A DNA stretch of 64,000 nucleotides from Parabacteroides goldsteinii DSM 19448 = WAL 12034 (GCF_000969835.1 NZ_KQ033912.1:1415961-1479960); one strand, 5' to 3'; positions 16,243 through 26,538 are shown, counted from the first letter of the stretch. Made by a program: numbers and translations. Notes: generated by a model from the letters alone, not told the origin.

Positions 16243-17472
16243 ATGAAAGCACTAGGTCTATTATTATTTGGAATCTTTTTAACCGTTTCTTCCGCTTATG
16301 GACAAAAAACATGTACAATCGAAGGTGATATCCAGAATATGCCAGACAGCATTACTCTCAGTTGTGCGGAAATGAAAGGAAATACAGCCAGAATGCAGGT
16401 CGATGACTTTTTTACAATGGCAAATGGTAAATTCAAAATTACCAGGGAGGTCGACACTATTACCAAAATGTTTCTCACTGTTAACCGCACCGGCTATCAG
16501 TTTTGGGTAAAACCAGGAGCTAACATTAAAATTACCGGAAAAGCTCCTTATGTACAAACCTGGAGGACAGAAAGCGATATTCCAATCCCGGAACAGATAG
16601 AATTAAACCGTTTCAGAGAAGCGACTCAAAAAGAGGCAATGCAAATTCATGATTTGACAGCCGAAGCCATGAAAATACTGGCTAATGCCGATGGCAAAAA
16701 TCCGAATCCCCGGCAGCAGTTCGATTCATTGCACCTAAAGATAAATAGTATCCATGATGAAGTCATCCTATACAAAGAATTACAACTAATGTTGAAAAAT
16801 CCCATAACACTTGCAGGACTGGAAGAATTAAGAAATGCAGCCAAATGCTACAAAGAAGGGAAGTTTAACAAACTTGTTTCAATGTCGGACAACTCCATGA
16901 GCCTGGCAGGACTGAACAATTTAAAAGAGACCGAAAGGTCTAAAGTCCGGACTTCCATTATTACCGTATATAGCAAACTGACTGATGAGCAAAAACAATC
17001 TCAATTGGGACAGGAAATAATATCCTTGTTATCTATTTCATCAACAGTAAAGACCGGAGACAAAATCTATGATGCCGAATTAAAAGATGTTGAAGGCAAA
17101 ACCCACCACCTCTCCGATTACCGAGGAAGTTATATTCTTCTTGATTTCTGGAGCCGGGCTTGCGGTCCCTGTGTCGCAGCGTTACCTGAACTAGAAAAAA
17201 TAGCAGAACAATACAAAGGAAAAGTGATCGTAATCAGTGTATCTGTAGATCCTGTTTCCGTCTGGAAAGAAGAAGTTGCTAAAAGTCCTGTTAGCAATTA
17301 CTGGCTTCAATTGTCTGATGGATTAGGTTCGAGCGGCATAGCAGCACACTACGGACTAAAATCTCTTCCTACATTTGTTTATATATCGCCGGAAGGTCTT
17401 ATCCTGAAAATCAAAGAAGGATATAGGGAAGACGCTCTTCTGGAAGAACTCAAGAGTTTTATAAAAGACTAA
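16243..17472 (+). CDS. TlpA-like thioredoxin-fold protein with DUF4369-like N-terminus
   Basis: 409 residues with a Sec signal (LLLFGIFLTVSSAYGQ). The N-terminal beta-domain (CTIEGDIQNMPDSITL) resembles DUF4369. A helical middle leads to a C-terminal thioredoxin domain with Cys307 and Cys310 in CGPC and a GLKSLPTFVYI cis-Pro loop. Odd point: the usual Trp before the first Cys (WAxWCGPC) is replaced, giving WSRACGPC, which could alter redox potential. It is followed 20 bp later by another TlpA-like gene, so the two are probably co-expressed in the periplasm. Confidence 0.88.
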   Translation: MKALGLLLFGIFLTVSSAYGQKTCTIEGDIQNMPDSITLSCAEMKGNTARMQVDDFFTMANGKFKITREVDTITKMFLTVNRTGYQFWVKPGANIKITGKAPYVQTWRTESDIPIPEQIELNRFREATQKEAMQIHDLTAEAMKILANADGKNPNPRQQFDSLHLKINSIHDEVILYKELQLMLKNPITLAGLEELRNAAKCYKEGKFNKLVSMSDNSMSLAGLNNLKETERSKVRTSIITVYSKLTDEQKQSQLGQEIISLLSISSTVKTGDKIYDAELKDVEGKTHHLSDYRGSYILLDFWSRACGPCVAALPELEKIAEQYKGKVIVISVSVDPVSVWKEEVAKSPVSNYWLQLSDGLGSSGIAAHYGLKSLPTFVYISPEGLILKIKEGYREDALLEELKSFIKD

Positions 17473-17492
17473 CAATCTAAATTAATAAAGGT

Positions 17493-19439
17493 ATGAAACA
17501 CATTATCAGTTTACTCACTCTATTCCTCTGTTGCACAAGTTTGCACGCTCAGGATCGCGTAGTGGAGCAACCGGCTTTTGAAGTACGCAACACCAATACG
17601 CTCGAATTTCAGAAAATTATTCTGAACGACACAGCCACCATCATGTATGTCGACGCTTATTACCGACCCAAATATTGGATCAAGATCGTTGATGAAACGA
17701 CGTTGGAAGCCAATGGTAAAAGTTACCGGATCAAAGCCGGCGACGGTATTAAGCTTAATGAGGAATTTTGGATGCCGGAATCAGGTACAGCCTCTTTTCG
17801 TTTGATTTTCCCTCCCCTTCCGAAGGATACAAAGACAATCGATTTTATCGAAGGTAACGACAAAGGAGCTTTCAAGATCTGGGGTATACGATTGGATGGC
17901 AAAACACCTACAGTTAACTTTCCCAACGTAAAGAAACCGGAGAAAGCGCCTGTCCTGGAAAAGCCGGAATTGAAATCGGGTATTGCCACACTAAACGGTA
18001 AATTTATTGGCTACAAACCGGGGATGGATGAAGAACTGCCTATATGGGTATTCAATATTCTTACAGCCGGTGCAGACCAGAACACCATAAATGTTAAGCC
18101 CGATGGAAGTTTTAAACTGGAAATTCCTTTATTACATATTTCAAGTGTAGTATTATCCGGAAACTCAGTTGTTCATACCCGTTTCTATATAAAACCGGGA
18201 GAAACAACTTCTGTCGAAATTAATATGCCGGAAATTTGTCGTGCACAATCCAAGATACAATCTTCCAAGCCTTCATTAGGAAACAAGTTCTATTTCACCG
18301 GAGCATTGGCTGATATAAACAACGACCTCGCCAATAATCCGGTTGAAGAACCTTCATTCAGTGTCAGAAGTCAGGAAGAATATGATCAGATGATGAAAGA
18401 CATCAGTACAATGACGGTTGATCAATATAAAACATATTGGACAGAAAAATATCAGAAAGCCGTCGATCAGCTAAATCAACTGACAGGAATCAGCGAAGCA
18501 CATCGTCAATTGATTGCCATGAAACTAAAGCATGAACTGGCTGATCAATTGCTTGGTTACAGAGCAATTGAATATGCTTACCGGCAAACGAACAAAATAC
18601 CGAAAGATTCTGTTCTGGTTAACTATGTAAAGCCAATTGCTTCCCAGGATTATTTCAATTTCTTGCCGGAACTGTTGTCCAATGATCCCTACTTTATTTA
18701 TAATGGTAATGCGGCTTATTTGCTAAGAGGCCTCCAGTTTACCAACTTTACCGGAAAAGATATCAAACTAGAGAAAGACGAAAAATTCCCAGACAATACA
18801 GCTGATATTGCCCGGATTATGGGAACCGATAAAGGACTTCTTTTCGATATGTTAGCCGCACAAAAACTGGCAGCTTCTATCAGCGAGTTCCGTCCTTTAG
18901 ACGAACAAGAGTTGGCAAAGACCAATACATTGAATCCGGCACTCAAAGAGGAACTTATCAAAATGAATGAGAAACTGAAACTGACAATAGAGGAAAACAA
19001 AAAGAAATCCGGCTATACCGTCAACCGTGTGAACATTGCGGATATCCCATCCGAAGAACTATTCAATGCAATTACAACACCTTACCGCGGTAAAGTTGTC
19101 TTCGTTGACTTTTGGGCAACCTGGTGCGGTCCCTGCCGGATGGCAATGAAAGAGACAGAACCGGTAAAGAAAGAATATGAAGGAAAAGACGTCGTATTCC
19201 TCTACCTGGCAGCCGAAAACTCTCCGAAAGGGACCTGGGAACAAATGATCCCGGACATCAAGGGTGAACACTACCGTGTTACTGCCGAACAATGGGAATA
19301 CTGGGGAAAGAAATTCGGTATCAATGGTGTCCCTTCTTACATGGTAGTGGCAAAAGACGGTACTCCGGTTCACTTCCAGGTCGGTTTCATGGGAGTGGAC
19401 AAGATGAAAGAGATGATCGATAAAGAACTGGCTAAATAA
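17493..19439 (+). CDS. large TlpA-family thioredoxin-fold protein
   Basis: 648 residues with a signal peptide (ISLLTLFLCCTSLHAQ). The N-terminal third is beta-rich, followed by a helical linker (about 290-500) and a C-terminal thioredoxin domain with WATWCGPC (Cys545, Cys548) and GVPSYMVV. It is much longer than simple TlpA (about 200 residues), as is common for Bacteroidetes versions. A strong terminator follows, so the 16243-19439 pair is a closed unit. Confidence 0.88.
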   Translation: MKHIISLLTLFLCCTSLHAQDRVVEQPAFEVRNTNTLEFQKIILNDTATIMYVDAYYRPKYWIKIVDETTLEANGKSYRIKAGDGIKLNEEFWMPESGTASFRLIFPPLPKDTKTIDFIEGNDKGAFKIWGIRLDGKTPTVNFPNVKKPEKAPVLEKPELKSGIATLNGKFIGYKPGMDEELPIWVFNILTAGADQNTINVKPDGSFKLEIPLLHISSVVLSGNSVVHTRFYIKPGETTSVEINMPEICRAQSKIQSSKPSLGNKFYFTGALADINNDLANNPVEEPSFSVRSQEEYDQMMKDISTMTVDQYKTYWTEKYQKAVDQLNQLTGISEAHRQLIAMKLKHELADQLLGYRAIEYAYRQTNKIPKDSVLVNYVKPIASQDYFNFLPELLSNDPYFIYNGNAAYLLRGLQFTNFTGKDIKLEKDEKFPDNTADIARIMGTDKGLLFDMLAAQKLAASISEFRPLDEQELAKTNTLNPALKEELIKMNEKLKLTIEENKKKSGYTVNRVNIADIPSEELFNAITTPYRGKVVFVDFWATWCGPCRMAMKETEPVKKEYEGKDVVFLYLAAENSPKGTWEQMIPDIKGEHYRVTAEQWEYWGKKFGINGVPSYMVVAKDGTPVHFQVGFMGVDKMKEMIDKELAK

Positions 19440-19465
19440 GAAAATCCGGAATATACTTTATAAGG

Positions 19466-19498
19466 GCGGAGATCAGGTAATGGTCTCCGCTTTTTTTT
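19466..19498 (+). terminator. rho-independent terminator
   Basis: GCGGAGA/TCTCCGC stem (19466-19472, 19484-19490), extendable to 10 bp with one G-U pair, followed by eight T's. Confidence 0.92.
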
Positions 19499-19526
19499 GC
19501 GGTAAAATCAAAAAGTCGTAATATTG
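19496..19526 (+). promoter_or_regulatory. Bacteroidetes-type promoter for the S9 peptidase
   Basis: TTTG (19496-19499), 19 bp, TAATATTG (19519-19526), one mismatch to TAnnTTTG. The -33 element overlaps the T-run of the preceding terminator. Confidence 0.5.
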
Positions 19527-19558
19527 CATTCACAAACATAACATATATAATGGTCGGC

Positions 19559-22246
19559 ATGAAATATTTCAAACAATGGGTACTTTTTATTTGTCTGAGT
19601 GTTTATTGCAATGCTTCCGCACAGGAAATAAAAAAAGCGATGACATTCGACGAAATGGTTAGCTGGAAACGTATTACGGAACAAAAAATCTCCCACGACG
19701 GGAAATGGGTAGCCTGTAAGATGGAACCCTGGCGGGGAGATGCCAGTATTTTCGTGTACAATGCCAAAGGAGAAATGACAGCTTCTTTCCTTCCGGCTGC
19801 ACAGGCAGAATTTTCTGCATCTTCCGGTTACCTGCTGGTTACCAGGAAGCCGGAACTTGAAAAAGTAGAAGCCCTGAAACTGAAAAAGACCAAAAAAGAA
19901 GATATGCCGTTGGATGAACTCGTCATCTTCAATCTCTCAGACAAAAAAGAAACGATAGACTCCCTGAAATCATATAAACTTTCTGAGAGTGCAGACTGGA
20001 TTGCCTATAAAAGAGAGAGTAAATCAGATACTGTACTCCATGTGCGTTCGCTGGACGGAGCAAAAGAGGTACGGTTTGCCGATGTCAAGGAGTTCGGGTT
20101 CGCTAAAAAAGAAAACATTCTATATTACACGACAGATTCCACCTTATCCACATTTACTCCGGAGAAAGGGCATACCGTTATTTTTGAAGGTAAAGGTGTA
20201 ATTAAAAAAGCGACATTCAATAAAACCGGCGACAAAATAGCATTCCTGTATTGTCCGGATAAAGACTCAACCAATACGCAATTTTCACTTTATCTGGCAG
20301 AAAATAATACCCGGGCCCGCATCGTTGCTGATAAGGGACAAAACTTCATACCCAAAGGCTGGGTGATCAGCGAAAACGGTGACATCCGTTTTTCAGAGAA
20401 CTCTGAACGTATTTTCTTCGGAACAGCACCGGCTCCCATGCAAAAAGATACTACCGTACTGGCAGAAAATCGTCCCGACGTACAAATCTGGAAATGGGAT
20501 GAGGGTGTACAATATACTCAACAAGTATATAATAAAGAAAAAGACCTGAAAAAAACTTACACTGCCGTTTATAATATTTCCGGCAACACCCTCTTCCAAC
20601 TGGCAGACAAGGAAATCCCTCATTTGATCACTGCCGATGAAGGTAATGCACCGATCGCCCTGTTATCGACAAACCAACCCTACGCAACAGAACAGATGTG
20701 GGAAGGCAGAAGCCGTTATGATATCTATACAGTTAATCTTCAAACCGGAGAACGCCGGCAAATAAAAAAAGCAAGCAACAGCAATATGCAACTTTCCCCC
20801 AAAGGGACATATGCTTATTGGTATTGTGCGCAAGACAGTTCCTGGTATACCTATTCCCTGGCAAACGGAAAAGAATACCGTCTGACAACTCCCACTACTT
20901 TTGCTGCCTGGGATGAAGACAATGACGTCCCGGACTATCCGTCACCTCACGGTCTGGCCGGATGGACAGCTGATGACCGCAACCTCCTGATATACGACCG
21001 TTATGATATCTGGAAATTCGATCCTACAGCAGAAGTCGCTCCTGTAAACCTGACAGTAAACGGACGAAAGGAACAACTTTCATATCGATTGATCAGATTG
21101 GATAAAGAAGAAAAATTCATTGATATAACAAAGTCACAGTTATTACAAGTGTTCAATGAAAAGACAAAAGGTTCCGGATATTACAGCGCACATCTCTCTG
21201 CTCCCAAAACGCCGAAAGCCCTGCTGGCCGGAAACTTCATGCTGAAAACACCCGTCAAAGCGAAATATTCGGATGCAGTGATCTATACCTCCGAAACATT
21301 TGAGCAATATCCGGATATAAGGCTTTCTGACCTTAGTTTCAAAAAGTCCATCCAGCTTACCCACGGAGAAGAACAACAAGCAAATCTGAATTGGGGTACA
21401 GCCGAGCTCGTCTCCTGGATTTCTCTGGACGGAACACCTTTGGAAGGAGTTGTCTATAAACCGGAGAACTTCGACCCGAACAAAAAATATCCGGTAATCG
21501 TAAACTTCTACGAACGTAATTCGGAAACGCTTTATGCTTACCATATGCCGGAACCGCATCGTTCCACGATTGATTACCATTTCTATACCAGTAATGGTTA
21601 TATCATTTTCAATCCGGATGTACGTTATGTAGACAGTTATCCCGGAGAAAGCTGTTTCAACTGTGTCATGCCGGGTATTACCTCATTAATAGCCAAAGGA
21701 TATGTAAATGAAAAAGCGATCGGTGCACAAGGTCATAGCTGGGGCGGATATCAGGTTGCTTATCTGGCTACCCGGACAAACCTGTTTGCCGCTATCGAAT
21801 CGGGAGCTCCGGTCGTCAATATGTTCAGTGCCTACGGTGGAATCCGTTGGGGTTCAGGACTGAACCGTTCTTTCCAATATGAACACGGACAAAGCCGTAT
21901 CGGCGGAACTTTATGGGATTCCCCATTGCAATATATGGAAAACTCTCCGTTGTTTACCATGGATAAAGTAGAAACTCCCATCCTGATCATGCATAACGAC
22001 AACGATGGTCATGTCCCCTGGTATCAGGGAATAGAATATTTTGTAGCACTCAAACGTTTACAGAAACCGGTGTGGCTACTCAATTATACCGGAGAAATTC
22101 ATTGGCCGATGCGTCTGGCAAACCGGATAGATTTCCAGAAGCGTATGTTCCAGTTCTTCCAGCATTACCTGAACAAGCAACCAATGCCCAAATGGATGGA
22201 CGAAGGAGTTCCGGCAGTCGATCAGGAATTTGAATTGGGATACTAA
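19559..22246 (+). CDS. S9 family (prolyl oligopeptidase-like) peptidase
   Basis: 895 residues from the ATG at 19559, chosen for its signal peptide (WVLFICLSVYCNASAQ); 19550 is an alternative. The N-terminal two thirds is a beta-propeller-like region. The C-terminal alpha/beta hydrolase has the nucleophile in GHSWGGYQ (Ser727), Asp816 in HNDNDGHVP and His848 in GEIHWP, the expected Ser-Asp-His order. It is probably a periplasmic peptidase trimming oligopeptides. It is monocistronic, with its own promoter, and the next gene has a separate promoter. Confidence 0.9.
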   Translation: MKYFKQWVLFICLSVYCNASAQEIKKAMTFDEMVSWKRITEQKISHDGKWVACKMEPWRGDASIFVYNAKGEMTASFLPAAQAEFSASSGYLLVTRKPELEKVEALKLKKTKKEDMPLDELVIFNLSDKKETIDSLKSYKLSESADWIAYKRESKSDTVLHVRSLDGAKEVRFADVKEFGFAKKENILYYTTDSTLSTFTPEKGHTVIFEGKGVIKKATFNKTGDKIAFLYCPDKDSTNTQFSLYLAENNTRARIVADKGQNFIPKGWVISENGDIRFSENSERIFFGTAPAPMQKDTTVLAENRPDVQIWKWDEGVQYTQQVYNKEKDLKKTYTAVYNISGNTLFQLADKEIPHLITADEGNAPIALLSTNQPYATEQMWEGRSRYDIYTVNLQTGERRQIKKASNSNMQLSPKGTYAYWYCAQDSSWYTYSLANGKEYRLTTPTTFAAWDEDNDVPDYPSPHGLAGWTADDRNLLIYDRYDIWKFDPTAEVAPVNLTVNGRKEQLSYRLIRLDKEEKFIDITKSQLLQVFNEKTKGSGYYSAHLSAPKTPKALLAGNFMLKTPVKAKYSDAVIYTSETFEQYPDIRLSDLSFKKSIQLTHGEEQQANLNWGTAELVSWISLDGTPLEGVVYKPENFDPNKKYPVIVNFYERNSETLYAYHMPEPHRSTIDYHFYTSNGYIIFNPDVRYVDSYPGESCFNCVMPGITSLIAKGYVNEKAIGAQGHSWGGYQVAYLATRTNLFAAIESGAPVVNMFSAYGGIRWGSGLNRSFQYEHGQSRIGGTLWDSPLQYMENSPLFTMDKVETPILIMHNDNDGHVPWYQGIEYFVALKRLQKPVWLLNYTGEIHWPMRLANRIDFQKRMFQFFQHYLNKQPMPKWMDEGVPAVDQEFELGY

Positions 22247-22260
22247 AAGCATTATATTTG
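22229..22260 (+). promoter_or_regulatory. consensus Bacteroidetes promoter for the TPR/HTH regulator
   Basis: TTTG (22229-22232), exactly 20 bp, TATATTTG (22253-22260): a perfect match. It lies inside the 3' end of the S9 gene and decides the downstream start at 22282, because the upstream ATG at 22258 falls within the -7 element. Confidence 0.8.
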
Positions 22261-22281
22261 CTTCAAATAACCGGTATCTCC

Positions 22282-23904
22282 ATGAAAAATACTTTTTGGC
22301 TACTAATTATACAATCTATACTACTTTTGTCGGCCTGTACGGGCGGACAAACAGAGTATTGGTTGGAACAGGCTGAAAATTATCTGGACAAAAAGCCGGA
22401 CAGTACATTAATATTTCTGGAGAAGATAAAGAACCCTGTCCAGCTGGCCGATTATCCTAAAGCGAAATACGATCTGTTTCAGACTATTGCTGGACTCCGC
22501 AAAGGTCAGACCATACGGACAGACTCCCTGCTCACAAAAGCTATTGATATTTTCATTGCCAACAATGATTCAGCCAAAACCTCTAATGCTTGTTTCTGGA
22601 GTGGGTTTATCAATATGCAAACGGCGAACTATATGCGGGCTGACTCTTTCTTTACCCTGGGTATTCCGTTTGCAACAAATCCTGTAGAACGAACCCGATT
22701 ATACGAATACAGCGGTTTTGCCCTTCTGTACAAAGGCAACGCAAAACAGGCATTGCAGCAGCATATACAGTCATTACAAGACAGTGCCTTTATCCCTGCC
22801 GCTTACCAGGCAGAAGTATTAGCAGAAATCGGACAGGCATATCGATATTCAGAACAAACCGACAGTGCAATCATCTACTACCAAAAAGCTATCCGAAAAT
22901 CACTGGAAATCGAATCAAGGGAGCAAACGGCCTTTTTCTATCAAAAAATAAGCGAAATTGAAAAAGAAAAGGGAAATATTAGAAACGCAACGGAAGCATT
23001 GAAAGCAAGTCAGAGTTTATGTAACACCCGGACTAGTTATCCATACCATATGCTTACTCAAGCCCAAATATACATTGCATCCGGCGAAACCGATTCGGCA
23101 AGGGTTTACCTACAGAAAGCAATACAAAGCACAAACACCTATGTTGCAACCCGTGCCTATCAACTATTGGCCCGGCTATATGAAAAAAACAAAACAGACG
23201 AACAAATATACTACGCCTGGAAAAACTATGAAGGAAGTTTCAGCAACATATCCGGTGATGCCGAATCACAGATAATGACACAACGATATCAGGAAGAACT
23301 GCTCAAAAATGAAAATAACCAATTAAAACTCAAAAAGAAGCAACAAGATATCTACCTCCTTTCATTATGTCTGATATTGATTACAGCCTGTACCCTTTGG
23401 TATATTGTCTACAACCGTCTCCGGAAAAAGAAAATCATCGGCGAACAACAATTAAAAGAACAGGAACTAAAAAACCAGGTCGCCCAATTAGAGAAAGAGC
23501 GGGAATTGATATCCTTGCGTGAAAGAGCTACGGCTTTACGTGAACAGTTGTTCCGCCGTCTGTCTGCATCCCAAAAGATCCCTTCCCTTTCCGGAAAAGC
23601 AAAAGAAAACACAGATGATAACAAATCGAGGTTAACATCGGAAGAGATAGACGAATTGATCGAAACTGTGAATAATATCTGGTCCGGCTTTGCCGAACGA
23701 CTAAAAAATACTTATCCGTTACTCCGTACAAAAGACATCGCCTTCTGTTGCCTGTTGAAAAGCGGGATCAGCACGAAAGACCTTGCCTCCATCTATTATA
23801 TCACTCCTTCGGCCATCAGCCAAAAGAAAGCACGTATGAAACGGGAGAAGTTCGGAGTTGAGGATGATAACCTGTCTCTGGATGATCTTTTGAATGCGTT
23901 CTAA
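22282..23904 (+). CDS. membrane-anchored TPR protein with C-terminal helix-turn-helix
   Basis: 540 residues. The N-terminus is lipoprotein-like (IIQSILLLSAC). TPR-like helical repeats fill about 20-350 (ADSFFTLGIPFA, AIIYYQKAIRKS, ARVYLQKAIQST). A single TM helix at about 357-378 (LSLCLILITACTLWYIVYN) is followed by a basic coiled coil (about 380-425) and a C-terminal domain with LRTKDIAFCCLLKSGISTKDLASIYYITPSAISQKKARM, a LuxR/MalT-like HTH. The layout suggests a one-protein sensor with outside TPRs and inside DNA-binding. The six lipoprotein genes that follow are plausible targets (inference). The lipobox and TM together are odd. Confidence 0.85.
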   Translation: MKNTFWLLIIQSILLLSACTGGQTEYWLEQAENYLDKKPDSTLIFLEKIKNPVQLADYPKAKYDLFQTIAGLRKGQTIRTDSLLTKAIDIFIANNDSAKTSNACFWSGFINMQTANYMRADSFFTLGIPFATNPVERTRLYEYSGFALLYKGNAKQALQQHIQSLQDSAFIPAAYQAEVLAEIGQAYRYSEQTDSAIIYYQKAIRKSLEIESREQTAFFYQKISEIEKEKGNIRNATEALKASQSLCNTRTSYPYHMLTQAQIYIASGETDSARVYLQKAIQSTNTYVATRAYQLLARLYEKNKTDEQIYYAWKNYEGSFSNISGDAESQIMTQRYQEELLKNENNQLKLKKKQQDIYLLSLCLILITACTLWYIVYNRLRKKKIIGEQQLKEQELKNQVAQLEKERELISLRERATALREQLFRRLSASQKIPSLSGKAKENTDDNKSRLTSEEIDELIETVNNIWSGFAERLKNTYPLLRTKDIAFCCLLKSGISTKDLASIYYITPSAISQKKARMKREKFGVEDDNLSLDDLLNAF

Positions 23905-24036
23905 ACTGCTAAAGAGGAAATGTCAATTCATTTTTACTACGATCAGATAGTAAACATCTATATATCTTCCCGTTATCCCTTTCAGTATTATCTAAAATGT
24001 CAACTGACTTTCTAGTCTGTAATCAACATTTAAGGA

Positions 24037-24044
24037 TATATTTG
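24037..24044 (+). promoter_or_regulatory. predicted -7 element for the lipoprotein cluster
   Basis: TATATTTG matches TAnnTTTG exactly, 30 bp before the ATG at 24075. The -33 region lacks a TTTG at the usual distance, which would fit a promoter needing an activator. Confidence 0.5.
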
Positions 24045-24074
24045 CATCAAACATCATTCTAAAACAGCAACATT

Positions 24075-25280
24075 ATGAAGAAGGTAGGAAATCTTATTAC
24101 TGGTTTACTTTGCTTACTATTGATAGTCTCGTGTCAAAGTGGCAATAAATCATCATTCAATAACGGATTGGAAGACTCACCCGTTGTCGGTACTTTTGTA
24201 CAGGTGGGGGATGACCAGGTTCTTTCGTGCGATCAGAAATTACTGACCGACTCCATACACCTTCTACTCACTTATCTTACGGAAAAACCGGAGATCATTC
24301 ATCTGGACAACCGGGATGAAGCGCTGATCAGCGAAGGGCGTGTAATCGTTTCCGATAATTATTTATTAGCATGGAACAACAAACAAAATCCTTTCAAACT
24401 CTTCGACCGGAAAGGAAACTTCCTGACAACGATCGGATCATACGGACAAGGCCCCAACGAATACCTGAATGTTTATGACGCTAATATAGACGAAGAAAAC
24501 GACCGAATTTATATATTGCCCTGGCAAAGTGCCCAAATACTGGTCTATGACCTGAAGGGTAATCCCCAACCTACAATACCACTTTGTCTGCGGGCTCCCA
24601 AAGGCACTTTCCATGTAGACCTTCAGGATTCGACGGTTGCAGTTGTTCTACTTCCATTCCCCGACATGCCGGCAGTAGCATGGACACAGGATTTTCACGG
24701 GAACAGGAAAGATTATATCGAACCCGGCCATCTCGCTGCACCGCAAGATTACAGTAATGAGGTCTGTACATATAATAATGTACCGGGTATTTTTGACGTA
24801 AATATCCTCTGCATCGTACCAACACGCGTCGACAGCCTTTACCGCTACGATTACCGCAATAACCGCTTGTCTCCAACCTTCACCATGAATTTCAGTGAAG
24901 ACCCGATCCCCTGGCACGGCTATATCGAACTTCCGAACCATTATATAGGAGAGGCTTCCTATCCGAAACAAGTATCAGCTACTTCATTTGTATCATCATC
25001 TCCCAGCTATTATATTGTAGACAAAAGAACTGGAAAAGGAGCTTTTTTCCGATTATATAATAATTATCTGGGATACACGGAAATCGGCTGGCCTATTTTC
25101 TCTTTTTATAATGGCTACTTTATCCAGAATATTGAACCTGCAAATCTGAAAAGCACGTTAGAAAATGCTCTAAAGTCTAACAAATTAACAGAAGAAGAAA
25201 AAGCAGAATTGACTACATTGGCAGAGTCAATACATGAAAATGATAATAATATCATCATTTTAGCCAAATTAAAACATTAG
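24075..25280 (+). CDS. six-bladed beta-propeller-like lipoprotein, family A copy 1
   Basis: 401 residues. Lipoprotein signal MKKVGNLITGLLCLLLIVSC. It shares with the 25291 and 29340 products the blocks VQVGDDQVLSCDQKLLTD, PFKLFDRKGNFLTTIGS, GQGPNEY and ENDRIYILPW, which are NHL/propeller-like blades (GxGPGEY with DRxGNF is typical of Bacteroidetes 6-bladed propeller lipoproteins). No catalytic residues are apparent. It is first of a run of four same-strand lipoproteins with 10-12 bp gaps between the first three. Confidence 0.8.
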   Translation: MKKVGNLITGLLCLLLIVSCQSGNKSSFNNGLEDSPVVGTFVQVGDDQVLSCDQKLLTDSIHLLLTYLTEKPEIIHLDNRDEALISEGRVIVSDNYLLAWNNKQNPFKLFDRKGNFLTTIGSYGQGPNEYLNVYDANIDEENDRIYILPWQSAQILVYDLKGNPQPTIPLCLRAPKGTFHVDLQDSTVAVVLLPFPDMPAVAWTQDFHGNRKDYIEPGHLAAPQDYSNEVCTYNNVPGIFDVNILCIVPTRVDSLYRYDYRNNRLSPTFTMNFSEDPIPWHGYIELPNHYIGEASYPKQVSATSFVSSSPSYYIVDKRTGKGAFFRLYNNYLGYTEIGWPIFSFYNGYFIQNIEPANLKSTLENALKSNKLTEEEKAELTTLAESIHENDNNIIILAKLKH

Positions 25281-25290
25281 TACACCTGAT

Positions 25291-26526
25291 ATGATAAACA
25301 AGAATCACCTGAAATATAAAAGAGGAATTGCCAGAACTTTGTCTGGTTTTATAATTCTGTTCTCTCTTATTTCATGCAAGACCTCCAATGACAAGACACT
25401 TGCCACCTGTCCTGCCGTTGGTTCCATTAAGCAAATAGGAGACGATTCCGTCATTATTTGCGATCAAAAACTATTAAAGGATACTATCCGGATTCCCTTA
25501 AGTTTGCTAGTCGATGACTTTGAAATAATCCGTCTGGATAATAAAAACGAAGCACTTGTCGGAGACCAGCAAACAGTTATTTCCGAAAATTATATCCTCG
25601 TATGGAACAAGCAGCAAAATCCGTTCAAGCTTTTCGATCGCAAAGGGAATTTCATTACTATGATCGGTTCTATCGGACAAGGGCCGGGAGAATACCAAAC
25701 AATTTATGACGCTCAGATTGATGAAAAAAACGATCGGATTTATTTGTTGCCCTGGACCAGTAGTCAATTGCTGGTATATGACCTGAAAGGTAATTCTCTT
25801 CCTCCGATCCCTTTATGTTTACGTGTTCCCAAAGGAAAAATTCATGTTCAGGACAGCAATTTGATTGCAGCCGTCCTACTCCCATTTCCCGGATTACCTG
25901 CTATTGCCTGGACACAGGATTTCCTGGGAGAAAGAAAAGCATTCATCGAACCGGGAGACCGGACTGTTTATGACTATAACTCAGAAATTATTTCCGGAGG
26001 TAATACTTCAGCTTTCGATGTAATGATCCGATATGTGATGCCGGCACGGACAGATACGTTCTATCACTATGATTTCCAAAATAACCGTTTACGCCCAAAG
26101 TTTGTCACAGAGTTTTCTGAAGACCCAGTTCCTGAACATGGTTTTCAGGAACTGAGCAATCATTTTCTGTGCTATACTTATTCTACAATTCAAGTTTCAA
26201 AGTATATGTTTGACTCTGCTAATCCCGCATATTATATAATTGACAAACAGACCCTGAAGGGGGCATACATGCATCTGATAAACGATTTTCTGGGAAATAC
26301 CGAATTACCGCTCAGAAGTTTCGATGGACATCATCCTCCTTTTCCCAATTTCAGAAATGGGTATTTCATTCTGAATATGGATCCGGGAAATTTACAAACA
26401 GAGCTACAAAATGCACTGAAAACAAAGGATCTGTCTCCGGATAAAGAGGCTGCTCTGAAAAAAATGCTTATCTCTATAAATGAAAACGATAATAACTATA
26501 TTCTTCTGGGTCGCCTGAAGAAATAA
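25291..26526 (+). CDS. six-bladed beta-propeller-like lipoprotein, family A copy 2
   Basis: 411 residues. The start at 25291 gives a long n-region before the signal core (TLSGFIILFSLISC). It is a close paralogue of the 24075 product, sharing ICDQKLLKDT, NPFKLFDRKGNF, GSIGQGPGEYQTIYDAQIDEKNDRIYLLPW and the tail ENDNNYILLGRLKK. It is almost certainly co-transcribed, with 10 bp upstream and 12 bp downstream gaps. Function unknown; probably an outer- or surface-exposed binding protein. Confidence 0.8.
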   Translation: MINKNHLKYKRGIARTLSGFIILFSLISCKTSNDKTLATCPAVGSIKQIGDDSVIICDQKLLKDTIRIPLSLLVDDFEIIRLDNKNEALVGDQQTVISENYILVWNKQQNPFKLFDRKGNFITMIGSIGQGPGEYQTIYDAQIDEKNDRIYLLPWTSSQLLVYDLKGNSLPPIPLCLRVPKGKIHVQDSNLIAAVLLPFPGLPAIAWTQDFLGERKAFIEPGDRTVYDYNSEIISGGNTSAFDVMIRYVMPARTDTFYHYDFQNNRLRPKFVTEFSEDPVPEHGFQELSNHFLCYTYSTIQVSKYMFDSANPAYYIIDKQTLKGAYMHLINDFLGNTELPLRSFDGHHPPFPNFRNGYFILNMDPGNLQTELQNALKTKDLSPDKEAALKKMLISINENDNNYILLGRLKK

Positions 26527-26538
26527 AAAGAAATAATT

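Noticed and set aside
23935..24030. Short ORF (about 31 codons) before the lipoprotein cluster, considered as a small peptide gene
   Set aside because: There is no promoter spacing, no conserved leader-like motif and no maturation enzyme nearby.
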